The notes: generated by a model from the sequence alone, not told the origin. Positions 1 through 7,374 are shown, counted from the stretch's first letter. The stretch: 19,917 bases of DNA from ZC4RG30 sp964455685 (GCA_964455685.1 CAYVZE010000049.1:1-19917), one strand, 5' to 3'. A program made the numbers and translations.

Positions 1-1
1 C

Positions 2-742
2 TTCCTGCAGCAGGTGCGTGGCTGGAAGGAGCAATGGCTGGCCGCACTGGCGGCCGGCGCACGCCGTCCCGGCGAGCCAATGAAGCCGCAGCGGGTGGTG
101 TACGAGCTGGACCGCCGCCTGGCTGACGACGCCATCATTGCCACCGACTGCGGCCACAACACCGGCCTGGCCGCGCAGTACCTGCAGATCCGCGGGACCC
201 AGCGCTTCGGTGTGTCGGGCACGCTGGCGTCGATGGGCGGCGGCCTGCCCTATGCCATCGCCGCCGCACTGGCATATCCGGGCCGGCAGGTGGTGGCCGT
301 GGTGGGCGACGGCGGGCTGGGCATGAGCCTGGCGGAGCTGGCGACTTGCGCGCGCTATCGGCTGGCCGTGAAGGTGGTCGTGATCAACAACGGCTCGCTG
401 GGCCAGATCAAGTGGGAGCAGATGATGTTCCTGGGAAATCCCGAGTTCGGCTGCGAGCTGGCGCCGGTGGATTTCGCCCGGGTCGCCGAGGGCCTGGGCG
501 TGCCGGCGCGACGCATCAGCTCACCGGCGCAGGTGCAGGAAGCCATCGAGGAACTGCTGGGCAGCGAGGGCCCGATGCTGCTGGATGCCGTGGTGGATCC
601 CGACGAGCCCATGCTGCCGCCGAAGCGGCGCGAGGAATACATGGAGAAGCTGCAGCGGGCGCTGGATGCGGGTACGCCCGGCCGCGGACGGATCGAGCGG
701 GCCCTGCGCGAGGAGCCCGCGCGCACGTCGTTGCAGGACTGA
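2..742 (+). CDS. Thiamine-diphosphate-dependent enzyme, pyruvate oxidase / acetolactate synthase family (5'-truncated)
   Basis: The frame is open to the left edge, so this is the C-terminal third of a longer protein (usual length about 550-600 aa); about 246 residues are visible. A GTG at 14 is in frame but is not a real start, because coding sequence continues upstream of it. The visible part is the ThDP-binding PP domain. It has the classic GDG...NN motif (GDG at 305-313, NN at 386-391, 24 residues between), which holds Mg2+ and the diphosphate, preceded by a glycine-rich GTLASMGGGLPYAIAAAL stretch. The segment after NN, GSLGQIKWEQMMFLGNPEFG, resembles the PoxB-like/'thiamine pyrophosphate-requiring protein' branch rather than biosynthetic IlvB. 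The FAD and substrate domains lie outside the window, so the substrate (pyruvate, oxalyl-CoA or another 2-oxo acid) cannot be decided. The gene is convergent with the operon to its right. Confidence 0.85.
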   Translation, partial: FLQQVRGWKEQWLAALAAGARRPGEPMKPQRVVYELDRRLADDAIIATDCGHNTGLAAQYLQIRGTQRFGVSGTLASMGGGLPYAIAAALAYPGRQVVAVVGDGGLGMSLAELATCARYRLAVKVVVINNGSLGQIKWEQMMFLGNPEFGCELAPVDFARVAEGLGVPARRISSPAQVQEAIEELLGSEGPMLLDAVVDPDEPMLPPKRREEYMEKLQRALDAGTPGRGRIERALREEPARTSLQD

Positions 743-759
743 GGACTTGCCGAGGGCCA

Positions 760-794
760 CTGCCTCCAGGCCGCACCAGGCGGCCTGGAGGCAG
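760..794. terminator. 15-bp perfect stem-loop between convergent genes
   Basis: Bases 760-774 are the exact reverse complement of 780-794, with a 5-nt loop (775-779). The stem is very GC-rich and sits in the 57-nt gap between the stop of the ThDP enzyme (742) and the stop of the ankyrin gene (800). Neither side has a clear T-run, so it is not a textbook intrinsic terminator. The position between two convergent stops fits a bidirectional transcript end or an mRNA 3'-end stabiliser. Confidence 0.55.
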
Positions 795-799
795 GCGTG

Positions 800-2479
800 T
801 CATTGCGGCAGCGATTCCAGCAGCTTCACCACCGCCTGGCGGCCTTTCTCCAGTCGCTCGCGCTGCTGCTCGTTGTTGATCGCATCGGGAATGGGCTGGC
901 GCGCCGCATCGAGGGCGGTCATGCCGGCCGCGTCGCGCATGCGGTGATCCGCGCCGTGCTCGAGCAGGTAGCGCACCATCGGCTCGTTGCCGCGCGCCGC
1001 GGCCGCGATCAGCGCCGTGCGGCCTTCCTGGTCCTTGCGGCTGGGCACGTAGGACACCAGCGCCGAGGTGCGACGGTGGCTGCCGATGACGCGCGCGTTG
1101 ATGTCCGCTCCGCCCTCCAGCAGCAGGTCCAGGGCGCGGAACACGCGCTCGCCCGACGGGCCGGCGGCGCCGTCATTGCCGGTGCCGCTCATGCCGGTGG
1201 CCACCATGAACGGCGTCATGCGGAACACATTGGGCAGGTCCACCTCGGCGCCGTGCTTGAGCAGGGCCCGGATGGCCGCCTGGTCGTAGTTCATCGCGGC
1301 GATCATCAGCGGGCCGGCGCCGCCGCGGCGGTCGTACTCCTGGAAGCGGCCGCCGCCGGTGCCGTAGGGACGCTTCTGCGTCAGCTCGTGGTTGGGATCC
1401 ACGCCCATCTCCAGCAGGCGGTTGATCACGTCCAGGGCCGAGGGACCGCGCGCAGGCTGCGGCGCACCGGCACCCGGGCCGCCGAAGCCGGCCGGGCCGA
1501 AGCCGCCGGGGCCACCCGCACCGCCGGCCGCGGCACCGCCACCGGGGCCACCCGGGCCTCGCGGACCGGCGCCGCTGCTGCCGTTCATGGTCACCGCCAC
1601 GTAAAGCGGCGTGCGGCCATGCCAGTCCCAGGTGTGCGGGTTGGCGCCGCTGTCCAGCAGGAACATGGCGATGTCGAAGCGGCGGTTGTCGATGGCGTTG
1701 ATCAGCGGCGTGACGCCATCGGGATTGGGCAGGTTCACGTCGGCGCCGGCCTTCACCAGCGACACCGCGCACTTGTAGCAGCCCGAGCGGGTCGCATACA
1801 GCAGTGCGGTCAGGCCGCCGGTGTGGCGGGAGCCGAACTGCGCGCGCGGCTCGGAGGTCATCTGCCGCGCCCAGTCATCGTGCCTGGCGCGCAGGTTGAC
1901 CTGCCTGGCGCCACCCTTGGCCAGCAGCGCGTCGACCACCTCGGGCTGGTTGTTGCCGGCCGCCCACATCAGCGCGGTCTGGCCGCGGAAGGTTTCCACT
2001 GCGGTCACGTCGGCGCCGCGGCGGATCAGCTCCAGCGCCATCTCCGGCTGGCCCACGCTGATGGCCAGCATCAGCGCGGTCTGGTTGTCGAGGTTGGGCG
2101 AGTTCACGTCGGCACCGGCTTCCAGCAGCCGCTTGAACAGCGCCATGTCCTGCAGCCGGATGGCCTCGGTCAGCGCCGAGGCACCGTACTGGTTCTTCAC
2201 GTTGACCTTCGCTCCGCGCTTGAGCAGCGCGTCGACCATCTCGTGGTCGGCGGAGAACACGGCCCACATCAGCGGCGTGGAGCCGTCCGGGGCAAGCACG
2301 TTCACGTCCACGTGCGGCGAGGTGATGGCCGCCAGCACCGAGTCGCGCTTGCCCTCGCGCACGAGGTCCACCAGCGTGCGCTGGGGCGTGTCGGCAGCGT
2401 GCGCTCCCATCCCGATCGCAATCAGGCCCGCCGCGGCGATCGCGCGCAGTCCGCGGGCTCCGTGAAGCAGCTTAGACAA
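800..2479 (-). CDS. Secreted ankyrin-repeat protein with Gly/Pro-rich insert
   Basis: The product is 559 aa. Residues 1-28 look like a Sec signal peptide (Arg near the N-terminus, hydrophobic AIAAAGLIAIGMG, cleavage near AHA-A). About ten ankyrin-type units follow (for example around 66-95, 99-128, 132-161, 165-196, 222-251, 255-284, 387-417 and 486-515), many with the G-TPL-A...LL--GAD-N pattern. The repeat series is broken by a Gly/Pro/Ala-rich linker at about 300-345, and there is a CYKC cysteine pair at 234-237. Ankyrin repeats are protein-binding scaffolds, so I infer a periplasmic adaptor for its operon partners. The start is TTG at 2479, which overlaps the MBL gene by 8 nt. GGGGTG just upstream, inside the last MBL codons, is a plausible ribosome site and suggests translational coupling. 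It is the last gene of the operon. No enzymatic domain is visible and the function is unknown. Confidence 0.88.
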   Translation of the reverse strand: MSKLLHGARGLRAIAAAGLIAIGMGAHAADTPQRTLVDLVREGKRDSVLAAITSPHVDVNVLAPDGSTPLMWAVFSADHEMVDALLKRGAKVNVKNQYGASALTEAIRLQDMALFKRLLEAGADVNSPNLDNQTALMLAISVGQPEMALELIRRGADVTAVETFRGQTALMWAAGNNQPEVVDALLAKGGARQVNLRARHDDWARQMTSEPRAQFGSRHTGGLTALLYATRSGCYKCAVSLVKAGADVNLPNPDGVTPLINAIDNRRFDIAMFLLDSGANPHTWDWHGRTPLYVAVTMNGSSGAGPRGPGGPGGGAAAGGAGGPGGFGPAGFGGPGAGAPQPARGPSALDVINRLLEMGVDPNHELTQKRPYGTGGGRFQEYDRRGGAGPLMIAAMNYDQAAIRALLKHGAEVDLPNVFRMTPFMVATGMSGTGNDGAAGPSGERVFRALDLLLEGGADINARVIGSHRRTSALVSYVPSRKDQEGRTALIAAAARGNEPMVRYLLEHGADHRMRDAAGMTALDAARQPIPDAINNEQQRERLEKGRQAVVKLLESLPQ

Positions 2480-3437
2480 CGTTCACCCCGATGTTGGTGT
2501 AGTGGGCCTGGTAGCCCTTGGCCAGGTCGTAGAGGAAGCGGGCCGGGTCCTTGAAGGTGCGGCCGACATCGTTCAGCGCGCCTTCCTCCAGCATGTCCTT
2601 CGCGCTGCGTCCCCTGGAGGTGAGGCTGGTGGTGATCTCGTAGATCTTCTTCATCACCTCGTACTCGGCCTCCAGTTCGGCGCGGCTCATCACCGGGCCG
2701 TAGGCCGGCACGATACGCGTGGCGTCGTTGGCCAGCGCCAGCAAATCCTCGAGCGCATCCACGCGGCCACCCAGCCAGCCGCCGGCAAACCAGTCGTGCA
2801 CCGGGTCGCGCTCGGGCGAGGCCACGTCGCCGGCCACCAGCACGTTGGAATCACGGAAGAACACGTAGGCGTCGCCGCGGGTGTGCGCCTCGAGCAGGTA
2901 GCCGTACTCGATGGTCTCGTTGCCGGCCTTCAGCTCGCCCTTGTCGCGGAAGGTCACCGTCGGCACGGCCTGGCTCGGCGGGGCCTTGATCCAGCGGTCT
3001 TCCTGCGGCGACCAGTAGTCGGTGGCCAGCCACTGGCTGGTCACCTTGTGGGCGCGGATTTCCGCGCCCGCTCCGGCGAACAGTGCATTGCCGCCGGTCT
3101 GGTCGGGGTGGTAGTGCGTGTTGAACAGCGTGCGGACCGGCACGTCGCCCAGCTCGCGCTTCAGCGCAGGCGCATGGTCGGCGGAGCCGGCATCCACCAG
3201 CACGATGCCGTCGGCGCCGGTGAACGCGACCACGTTGCCGGGAACGCCGGCGATCACGCGGATGCGGTCGGCCAGGGGCCGCACGTCGATGCGGGGGGCC
3301 GCGGTGCGCGCACCGGCGGCGCCGGGCGCCGACTGGCAACCGGCCAGGCTGCCCAGCAGCGGCGCGGCCGCGAGGCCCGCCACGGTGCCGAAGCCGCCCT
3401 TCAGGAACGTCCTTCGATCAGTTGAATGCATGCTCAC
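2472..3437 (-). CDS. Tat-exported MBL-fold lipoprotein with altered second zinc site
   Basis: The product is 321 aa. The N-terminus has a twin-arginine motif (DRRTFLKGG, 7-15), a hydrophobic segment and a lipobox LAGC ending at Cys34, so it is probably a Tat-exported lipoprotein. The metallo-beta-lactamase core follows: VDAGS (81-85), NTHYHPDQTGGN (106-117), EAHTRGD (183-189), VAGD (201-204) and PAYGPV (244-249). His108, His110 and His185 (zinc site 1) and Asp112 and Asp204 are kept. The usual DH is DQ (Gln113), and the usual final His in P-G-H-G-P is Tyr246, so site 2 loses two of its three ligands. A mononuclear metal enzyme or a non-hydrolytic role is therefore possible. The layout resembles SoxH/quinoprotein-relay-type periplasmic MBL proteins more than antibiotic beta-lactamases. 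The GTG start at 3437 overlaps the DUF1552 stop by 4 nt; an ATG at 3431 is the alternative. Confidence 0.88.
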   Translation of the reverse strand: MSMHSTDRRTFLKGGFGTVAGLAAAPLLGSLAGCQSAPGAAGARTAAPRIDVRPLADRIRVIAGVPGNVVAFTGADGIVLVDAGSADHAPALKRELGDVPVRTLFNTHYHPDQTGGNALFAGAGAEIRAHKVTSQWLATDYWSPQEDRWIKAPPSQAVPTVTFRDKGELKAGNETIEYGYLLEAHTRGDAYVFFRDSNVLVAGDVASPERDPVHDWFAGGWLGGRVDALEDLLALANDATRIVPAYGPVMSRAELEAEYEVMKKIYEITTSLTSRGRSAKDMLEEGALNDVGRTFKDPARFLYDLAKGYQAHYTNIGVNVV

Positions 3438-4783
3438 AGTTCCGAAATGCGTCCGGTGCTGATGCCGAACTTCTCTTCCTCGATGCCCAGCTTGTCGAGG
3501 AAGGACAGGTGCAGGTTGGCCAGCGGCGTGCGCTCGGGCAGCGTGAGGTTCTTGCCACCCTTGTGCCGGCCGTTGGCGCCGCCGATGACGATCTCCGGCA
3601 GCGGGTAGTTGTCGTGGGCATTGCTGTTGCCCATGTTCGAGCCGTACAGGAACAGCGAGTGGTCCAGTACCGAGCCTTCGCCTTCCTTCGTGTCCGCCAG
3701 CTTCTTCACGAAGCGCGCGAAGTGCTCCATGTGGTAGTGCTGGATGCGGATCAGCTCCTCGATGCGCTCGCGGGTGTTGGTGTGGTGGCTGACCGGGTGG
3801 AAGCCGCCGGATACGCGCACCTGCGGGTAGGGCCGGTCGGTGCCCTCGGCGGCCATCACGAAGGTCACCACACGGGTCAGGTCGGCCTGGTAGGCCAGCG
3901 CGATCAGGTCGAACATCAGCTTCAGCTGTGCGTCGAAGTCGTCCAGCACGCCCACCGGCGCGTCGGGCACATCCATGTCGCCCATGTCGCGCGAGCCGGC
4001 CATCTGCACGCGGCGCTCCAGTTCGCGCACGGTCTCCAGGTAGTCGTCCAGCGCGCGCTGGTCGCCGGGGCCCAGGGTGCGCTTCAGCATGCCGGCGCGC
4101 TCGGCGATCATGTCGAGGATACTGGCGTTCTTGCGCAGCAGCGCCTCGCGTTCGGCGGCGGTGTCACCCTCGCCCAGCAGCTGCACGAACACCTTGCGCG
4201 GGTTGTACTCCATCGGCAGCGGCTTGTTCGGCGCGGCGTAGGAGGTGGTCACGGCATAGAAGCCGCCGTTGCCGGCCGCGATCTGCACCGTGGTCTCGGA
4301 GGCGACCTCGAGCGAGGGCAGGGCGGTCTCCTGGCCGATGCGCTGCGCAATCAGCTGGTCCAGCGTGATGCCCATGCTCGGTCCCTTGGCCGAGGTGTCG
4401 GGCGTGACGCACGACAGCCAGGTGGCCGGGTTGAGCACGTGCACCGAGTTGTTCGGCGCCTTGTTCTCGAGGTTCTCGAACGTGGTCAGGTACTGCTTGT
4501 ACGGCTCGAGCGGCGACAGCGTGTAGCCGAGCTTGAAGTCGGCGCCGCGTCCCGTGGAGGTCCACTTGTCGTATTCCTTGCCGTACGGCGTGTTGTTCAT
4601 GATCGCGCCGTGCGGCAGGTAGAAGAAGCCGGCGCGGGTCTTCGGCGCGGCGCCGGAGTTCGCCAGCGCCGTGCCCGCGGGCACCATCGCATCGAGGAAG
4701 GGCAGGGCCAGCGCGACCCCGCTGCCGCGGATGAAGGTGCGCCGGGACAGGTGCTTCTTGGTGAGGAAAAACGCCATCGCCAT
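3434..4783 (-). CDS. DUF1552 family protein, Tat-exported
   Basis: The product is 449 aa, the normal size for DUF1552 (Pfam PF07586). The N-terminus has a Tat motif, SRRTFIRG (13-20), a hydrophobic stretch VALALPFLDAM, and a likely cleavage after ALA (39-41). The body shows the family's typical segments: FFYLPHGAIMNN near the start, ANSGAAP..., SVHVLNPATWLS, ITLDQLIAQRIG, FDLIALAYQADLTRVVTFVMA, HHTNTRERIEELIRIQHYHMEHFARFVKKL, and SLFLYGSNMGNSNAHDNYPLP near the end. DUF1552 proteins are relatives of DUF1501 proteins of the alkaline phosphatase/sulfatase-like fold and are usually encoded beside PSCyt/DUF1592 proteins, as here; their biochemical role is not established. The ATG start at 4783 follows AGGGAG, which overlaps the upstream stop codon 6 nt away, so translation is probably coupled. 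It is the second gene of the four-gene operon. Confidence 0.93.
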   Translation of the reverse strand: MAMAFFLTKKHLSRRTFIRGSGVALALPFLDAMVPAGTALANSGAAPKTRAGFFYLPHGAIMNNTPYGKEYDKWTSTGRGADFKLGYTLSPLEPYKQYLTTFENLENKAPNNSVHVLNPATWLSCVTPDTSAKGPSMGITLDQLIAQRIGQETALPSLEVASETTVQIAAGNGGFYAVTTSYAAPNKPLPMEYNPRKVFVQLLGEGDTAAEREALLRKNASILDMIAERAGMLKRTLGPGDQRALDDYLETVRELERRVQMAGSRDMGDMDVPDAPVGVLDDFDAQLKLMFDLIALAYQADLTRVVTFVMAAEGTDRPYPQVRVSGGFHPVSHHTNTRERIEELIRIQHYHMEHFARFVKKLADTKEGEGSVLDHSLFLYGSNMGNSNAHDNYPLPEIVIGGANGRHKGGKNLTLPERTPLANLHLSFLDKLGIEEEKFGISTGRISEL

Positions 4784-4789
4784 TCTCCC

Positions 4790-7261
4790 TTAAGGATGCG
4801 TTGCGGCCCGGGAGCCGCTGTCATGTGCCGCCAGCGTCTGCTGGCCTTGCCGTTCGGAACCTTGGCGCCGGAAGGGCTCGCTGTTGACGATGCCCTTGAG
4901 GATGGCGCCGAAGCTGTAGTTGCTCGCCTTCGCGTCGCGCACGATCTGGCGCACCACGGGCATGTCGTAGTACTCCAGTTCGCGGTTCAGCGCGTAGATC
5001 ATCAGGCGCGAGGTCACCGTCATCGGGAACTGGTCCTCGCGGCTCTTGATGTACTCGCGCAGCTGCACCGGGCCTTCGATCTTCACGCCGCTGGTCAGCA
5101 CCGTGGAGGCGTCGATGGGCACGCGCGCGGCGGCGTCGACGTCGCGCCAGCGGCCGGTGTTGTCGAAGTTCTCCAGCGCCAGCCCCGGCGGGTCGATCAG
5201 CCCGTGGCAGCCATTGCAGGTCGGGTTCTCGCGATGCACCTCGAGGCGGTGGCGGATGGTGGTCGGCGCCTCCCCGTCATGGATCGACAGGTCGGTCTCC
5301 ACGCCCGGCGGTGGCGGGGTCGGCGGCGTGCCCATCAGGTGGTCGAGTACCCAGGCGCCGCGCACCACCGGCGAGGTGCGGTCGGCGTAGGAGGTGCGCA
5401 GCAGCACCGCGCCCTTGCCCAGCAGGCCGAAGCGGTTGGGGTTGTCGAGCTTGACGCGGCGGAACACCGGGCCGCGCACGCCCTCCACGCCGTAGAACTG
5501 CGCCAGGTCCTGGTTCAGGAAGGTCCAGTCGGCGTCGAGCAGGTCCACCACGCTGCGGTTCTCCAGCAGCACGCTGGCCACGAACATGCGGATCTCGGTC
5601 TCGAAGTTGGCGCGCATGGCGGGCGTGAAGCTGCGGTCGATGGGATCGACCTTCTCCAGCTCATCCACGTTCAGCCACGCCATGGCGAAGTTCTCGACCA
5701 GCGAGCCGGCGCGCGGGTCCTTCAGCATGCGCTCGACCTGCGCGTCCATCACCGCCGGGTCGGACAGGCGGTTGGCGGCGGCCAGGTCGATCAGCTCCTT
5801 GTCCGGCGGGGTGTTCCACAGGAAGAAGGACAGGCGCGAGGCCAGCTCCAGGTCGGTGAGCAGGCGCGACTCGCCCTGGGCGGGCGCCGGCAGCGCGCGG
5901 TACAGGAAGTCAGGGCTGGAGAGGATGGCGGTCACCAGCTCGGTGATGCCGGCATCGAAGCCACCGGGTTCGCCGCGGCCCAGCTCGTAGAACTTCATCA
6001 GGAACTGCACGTCGTCGTCGGTGACGGGACGACGGAAGGCCTGCGTCGCCATGTGGCGCGCAATGCGCTCGGCGCAGGGGCGCTCCTCGGAAGCCTTCTT
6101 CGGCTGGCAGACGAAGATCCTGGCGCGGCTCTCGTTCATCGACAGGCCCTGCGGGGCGATCGGGCCCTCGATCTCGATGCCGGTCTGGATGATGGGCACG
6201 TTGTTGACGCGGCCCGCCGGGCCGAAGCCGCCGAAGCCGCCGCCGGCGGCGGCCTCGTTGCTCAGCGAACGGGCGCGGTCGATGAAGGTGATGGCGACGT
6301 GGTGGCGGCCGGCGGTGATCTTCGCCGACATCGACACCATCTGCAGGATCCTGTTCTTGCCGTCGGCGCCGTCACGGTCGGCGATGTCCAGCCATTCACC
6401 GCCGCCGATCTCGCGGCGCGCCACTTCCTTGCCGTCGACGATGATCACCATCGTGGCCGGGTTCTCCGCGCCGCGCGGATACAGGCCGATGTCGAGGTTG
6501 TCTTCCTCGGTGACGTTGAAGCGGTATTCGCCGTCGGCAGGGAATACGTGCCAGAAGCTCATGCCGGGGGCGCGGCCGCCGGCGGCATTGGCGCGGGTGC
6601 CCAGAGGATAGTCGGAGGGACGGCCCACGTCGGCGGTGATGAACACCTTCTGCAGCTTGGGCGTGGGCTCGCCGATGGCCAGCCTCACCGCACGGCGGGT
6701 GGCCGACAGGTACTGCTCCATGAAGGCGGGCGACACCGCCAGTGCCTGGGCGATGTTGTTGAAGCCGTGCACCTCGATCTCGGTGGGCAGGGCCTGGCGT
6801 GCATCGATCTCCACGCCCAGCAGCGACTTCACCGTGGCGGCGAACTCGGTGCGGTTCAGGCGCTGGATGGGCACGTGGCCCACGCGCTCCTTCGACGCGG
6901 CCGAATCCAGCGAGGTCTCCAGGAACCTCACCACTGCGTCGACCTCGTCCTGCGAGGGCTGCTTCTTGCCGGCGGGCGGCATCAGGCGGCCACGGAGCTT
7001 GTTCACCGTGGTCTCCCAGATGCGCGCGTCCTGGTCCACCGCATCCAGGTCGAGGGTGTCGTAGGCCAGGCTGCCGGCCCAGTCCTCGGCGTTGTGGCAG
7101 TCGAGGCAGTAGCCCTCGACCAGTCTTGAAAGGGCGGCAGGGTTGCCGGCGTGCGCTGACGCAGGCTGTGCCGCGAGGGCCGGCGTCGCCGCCAGGCCGA
7201 GCAACGACAAGGTCGCCGCCAGCCTGGTCATGGATCCGGAAACAGCCCCGCTCATTCGCAT
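4790..7261 (-). CDS. PSCyt / DUF1587-DUF1595-DUF1592-DUF1588-DUF1585 protein with two CxxCH motifs
   Basis: From the ATG at 7261 the product is 823 aa. A Sec signal peptide (MTRLAATLSLLGLAATPALA, from residue 11) is followed by a cytochrome-like domain with CLDCH (Cys52, Cys55, His56) and a likely Met ligand in LMPPAGK (Met94). Next come DUF1587 (RLNRTEFAATVKSLLGV), a beta-rich, carbohydrate-binding-like segment (YRFNVTEEDNLD...GRHHVAITFID), DUF1595 (AFRRPVTDDDVQFL...SSPDFLYR), DUF1592 (LASRLSFFLWNTPPDKEL), DUF1588 with a second CNGCH (Cys682, Cys685, His686; GLIDPPGLALENFD) and DUF1585 at the C-terminus. This domain order is the known architecture in Planctomycetes and many Proteobacteria. 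Heme attachment is inferred from the CxxCH motifs. I chose 7261 because GGGGGT lies just upstream; the frame extends to a TTG at 7324, which lacks support. It is the first gene of the operon. Confidence 0.92.
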   Translation of the reverse strand: MRMSGAVSGSMTRLAATLSLLGLAATPALAAQPASAHAGNPAALSRLVEGYCLDCHNAEDWAGSLAYDTLDLDAVDQDARIWETTVNKLRGRLMPPAGKKQPSQDEVDAVVRFLETSLDSAASKERVGHVPIQRLNRTEFAATVKSLLGVEIDARQALPTEIEVHGFNNIAQALAVSPAFMEQYLSATRRAVRLAIGEPTPKLQKVFITADVGRPSDYPLGTRANAAGGRAPGMSFWHVFPADGEYRFNVTEEDNLDIGLYPRGAENPATMVIIVDGKEVARREIGGGEWLDIADRDGADGKNRILQMVSMSAKITAGRHHVAITFIDRARSLSNEAAAGGGFGGFGPAGRVNNVPIIQTGIEIEGPIAPQGLSMNESRARIFVCQPKKASEERPCAERIARHMATQAFRRPVTDDDVQFLMKFYELGRGEPGGFDAGITELVTAILSSPDFLYRALPAPAQGESRLLTDLELASRLSFFLWNTPPDKELIDLAAANRLSDPAVMDAQVERMLKDPRAGSLVENFAMAWLNVDELEKVDPIDRSFTPAMRANFETEIRMFVASVLLENRSVVDLLDADWTFLNQDLAQFYGVEGVRGPVFRRVKLDNPNRFGLLGKGAVLLRTSYADRTSPVVRGAWVLDHLMGTPPTPPPPGVETDLSIHDGEAPTTIRHRLEVHRENPTCNGCHGLIDPPGLALENFDNTGRWRDVDAAARVPIDASTVLTSGVKIEGPVQLREYIKSREDQFPMTVTSRLMIYALNRELEYYDMPVVRQIVRDAKASNYSFGAILKGIVNSEPFRRQGSERQGQQTLAAHDSGSRAATHP

Positions 7262-7325
7262 CGAAACCCCCGAAACAATCGGTACTTGCGTGTGTTCTGG
7301 AAGCACGGCCGGCTGGCCGTGCAAA

Positions 7326-7374
7326 CCCTCATAGTCTAATGGAGATAAGAGGGTCGCCGGCGCCAGTTGGTTCC
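7326..7374 (-). promoter_or_regulatory. Candidate promoter region of the four-gene exported operon
   Basis: The 141-nt gap 7262-7402 separates the GNAT stop from the first operon gene. On the minus strand two candidates overlap. One is an envelope-stress (sigma-E/ECF)-like pair, GGAACCA (7374-7368) and TCTTAT (7350-7345), 17 nt apart. The other is a sigma-70-like -10, TTAGACT (7339-7333), without a convincing -35. The arms ACCCTC/GAGGGT also flank the second candidate and could be an operator. Either promoter gives a leader of about 65-77 nt before the ATG at 7261 and would put the TTG at 7324 close to the transcript start, so that TTG is unlikely to be used. Matches are partial. Confidence 0.25.

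Noticed and set aside
1440..1580. Gly/Pro-rich repeat tract as a possible CRISPR or tandem-repeat array
   Set aside because: The units are irregular and in frame within a coding gene; there are no spacers or constant repeats.
797..2554. Long plus-strand open frame opposite the ankyrin gene
   Set aside because: Low-complexity His/Arg/Ala translation with no family motifs; the minus strand carries clear ankyrin repeats.
2472..3437. Antibiotic-resistance metallo-beta-lactamase
   Set aside because: It has the fold, but two site-2 ligands are changed, a Tat lipoprotein signal is present and the context is a DUF1592/DUF1552 operon. Nothing supports beta-lactam hydrolysis.
3422..7129. A very long open frame on the plus strand opposite the DUF1552 and DUF1592-type genes
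   Set aside because: Its translation is a His/Arg/Gly/Val-rich composition with no domain. It is a GC-rich shadow of well-supported minus-strand genes.
7262..7324. TTG at 7324 as start of the DUF1592-type protein
   Set aside because: The extension puts about 30 extra residues before the signal peptide; the ATG at 7261 has GGGGGT upstream.
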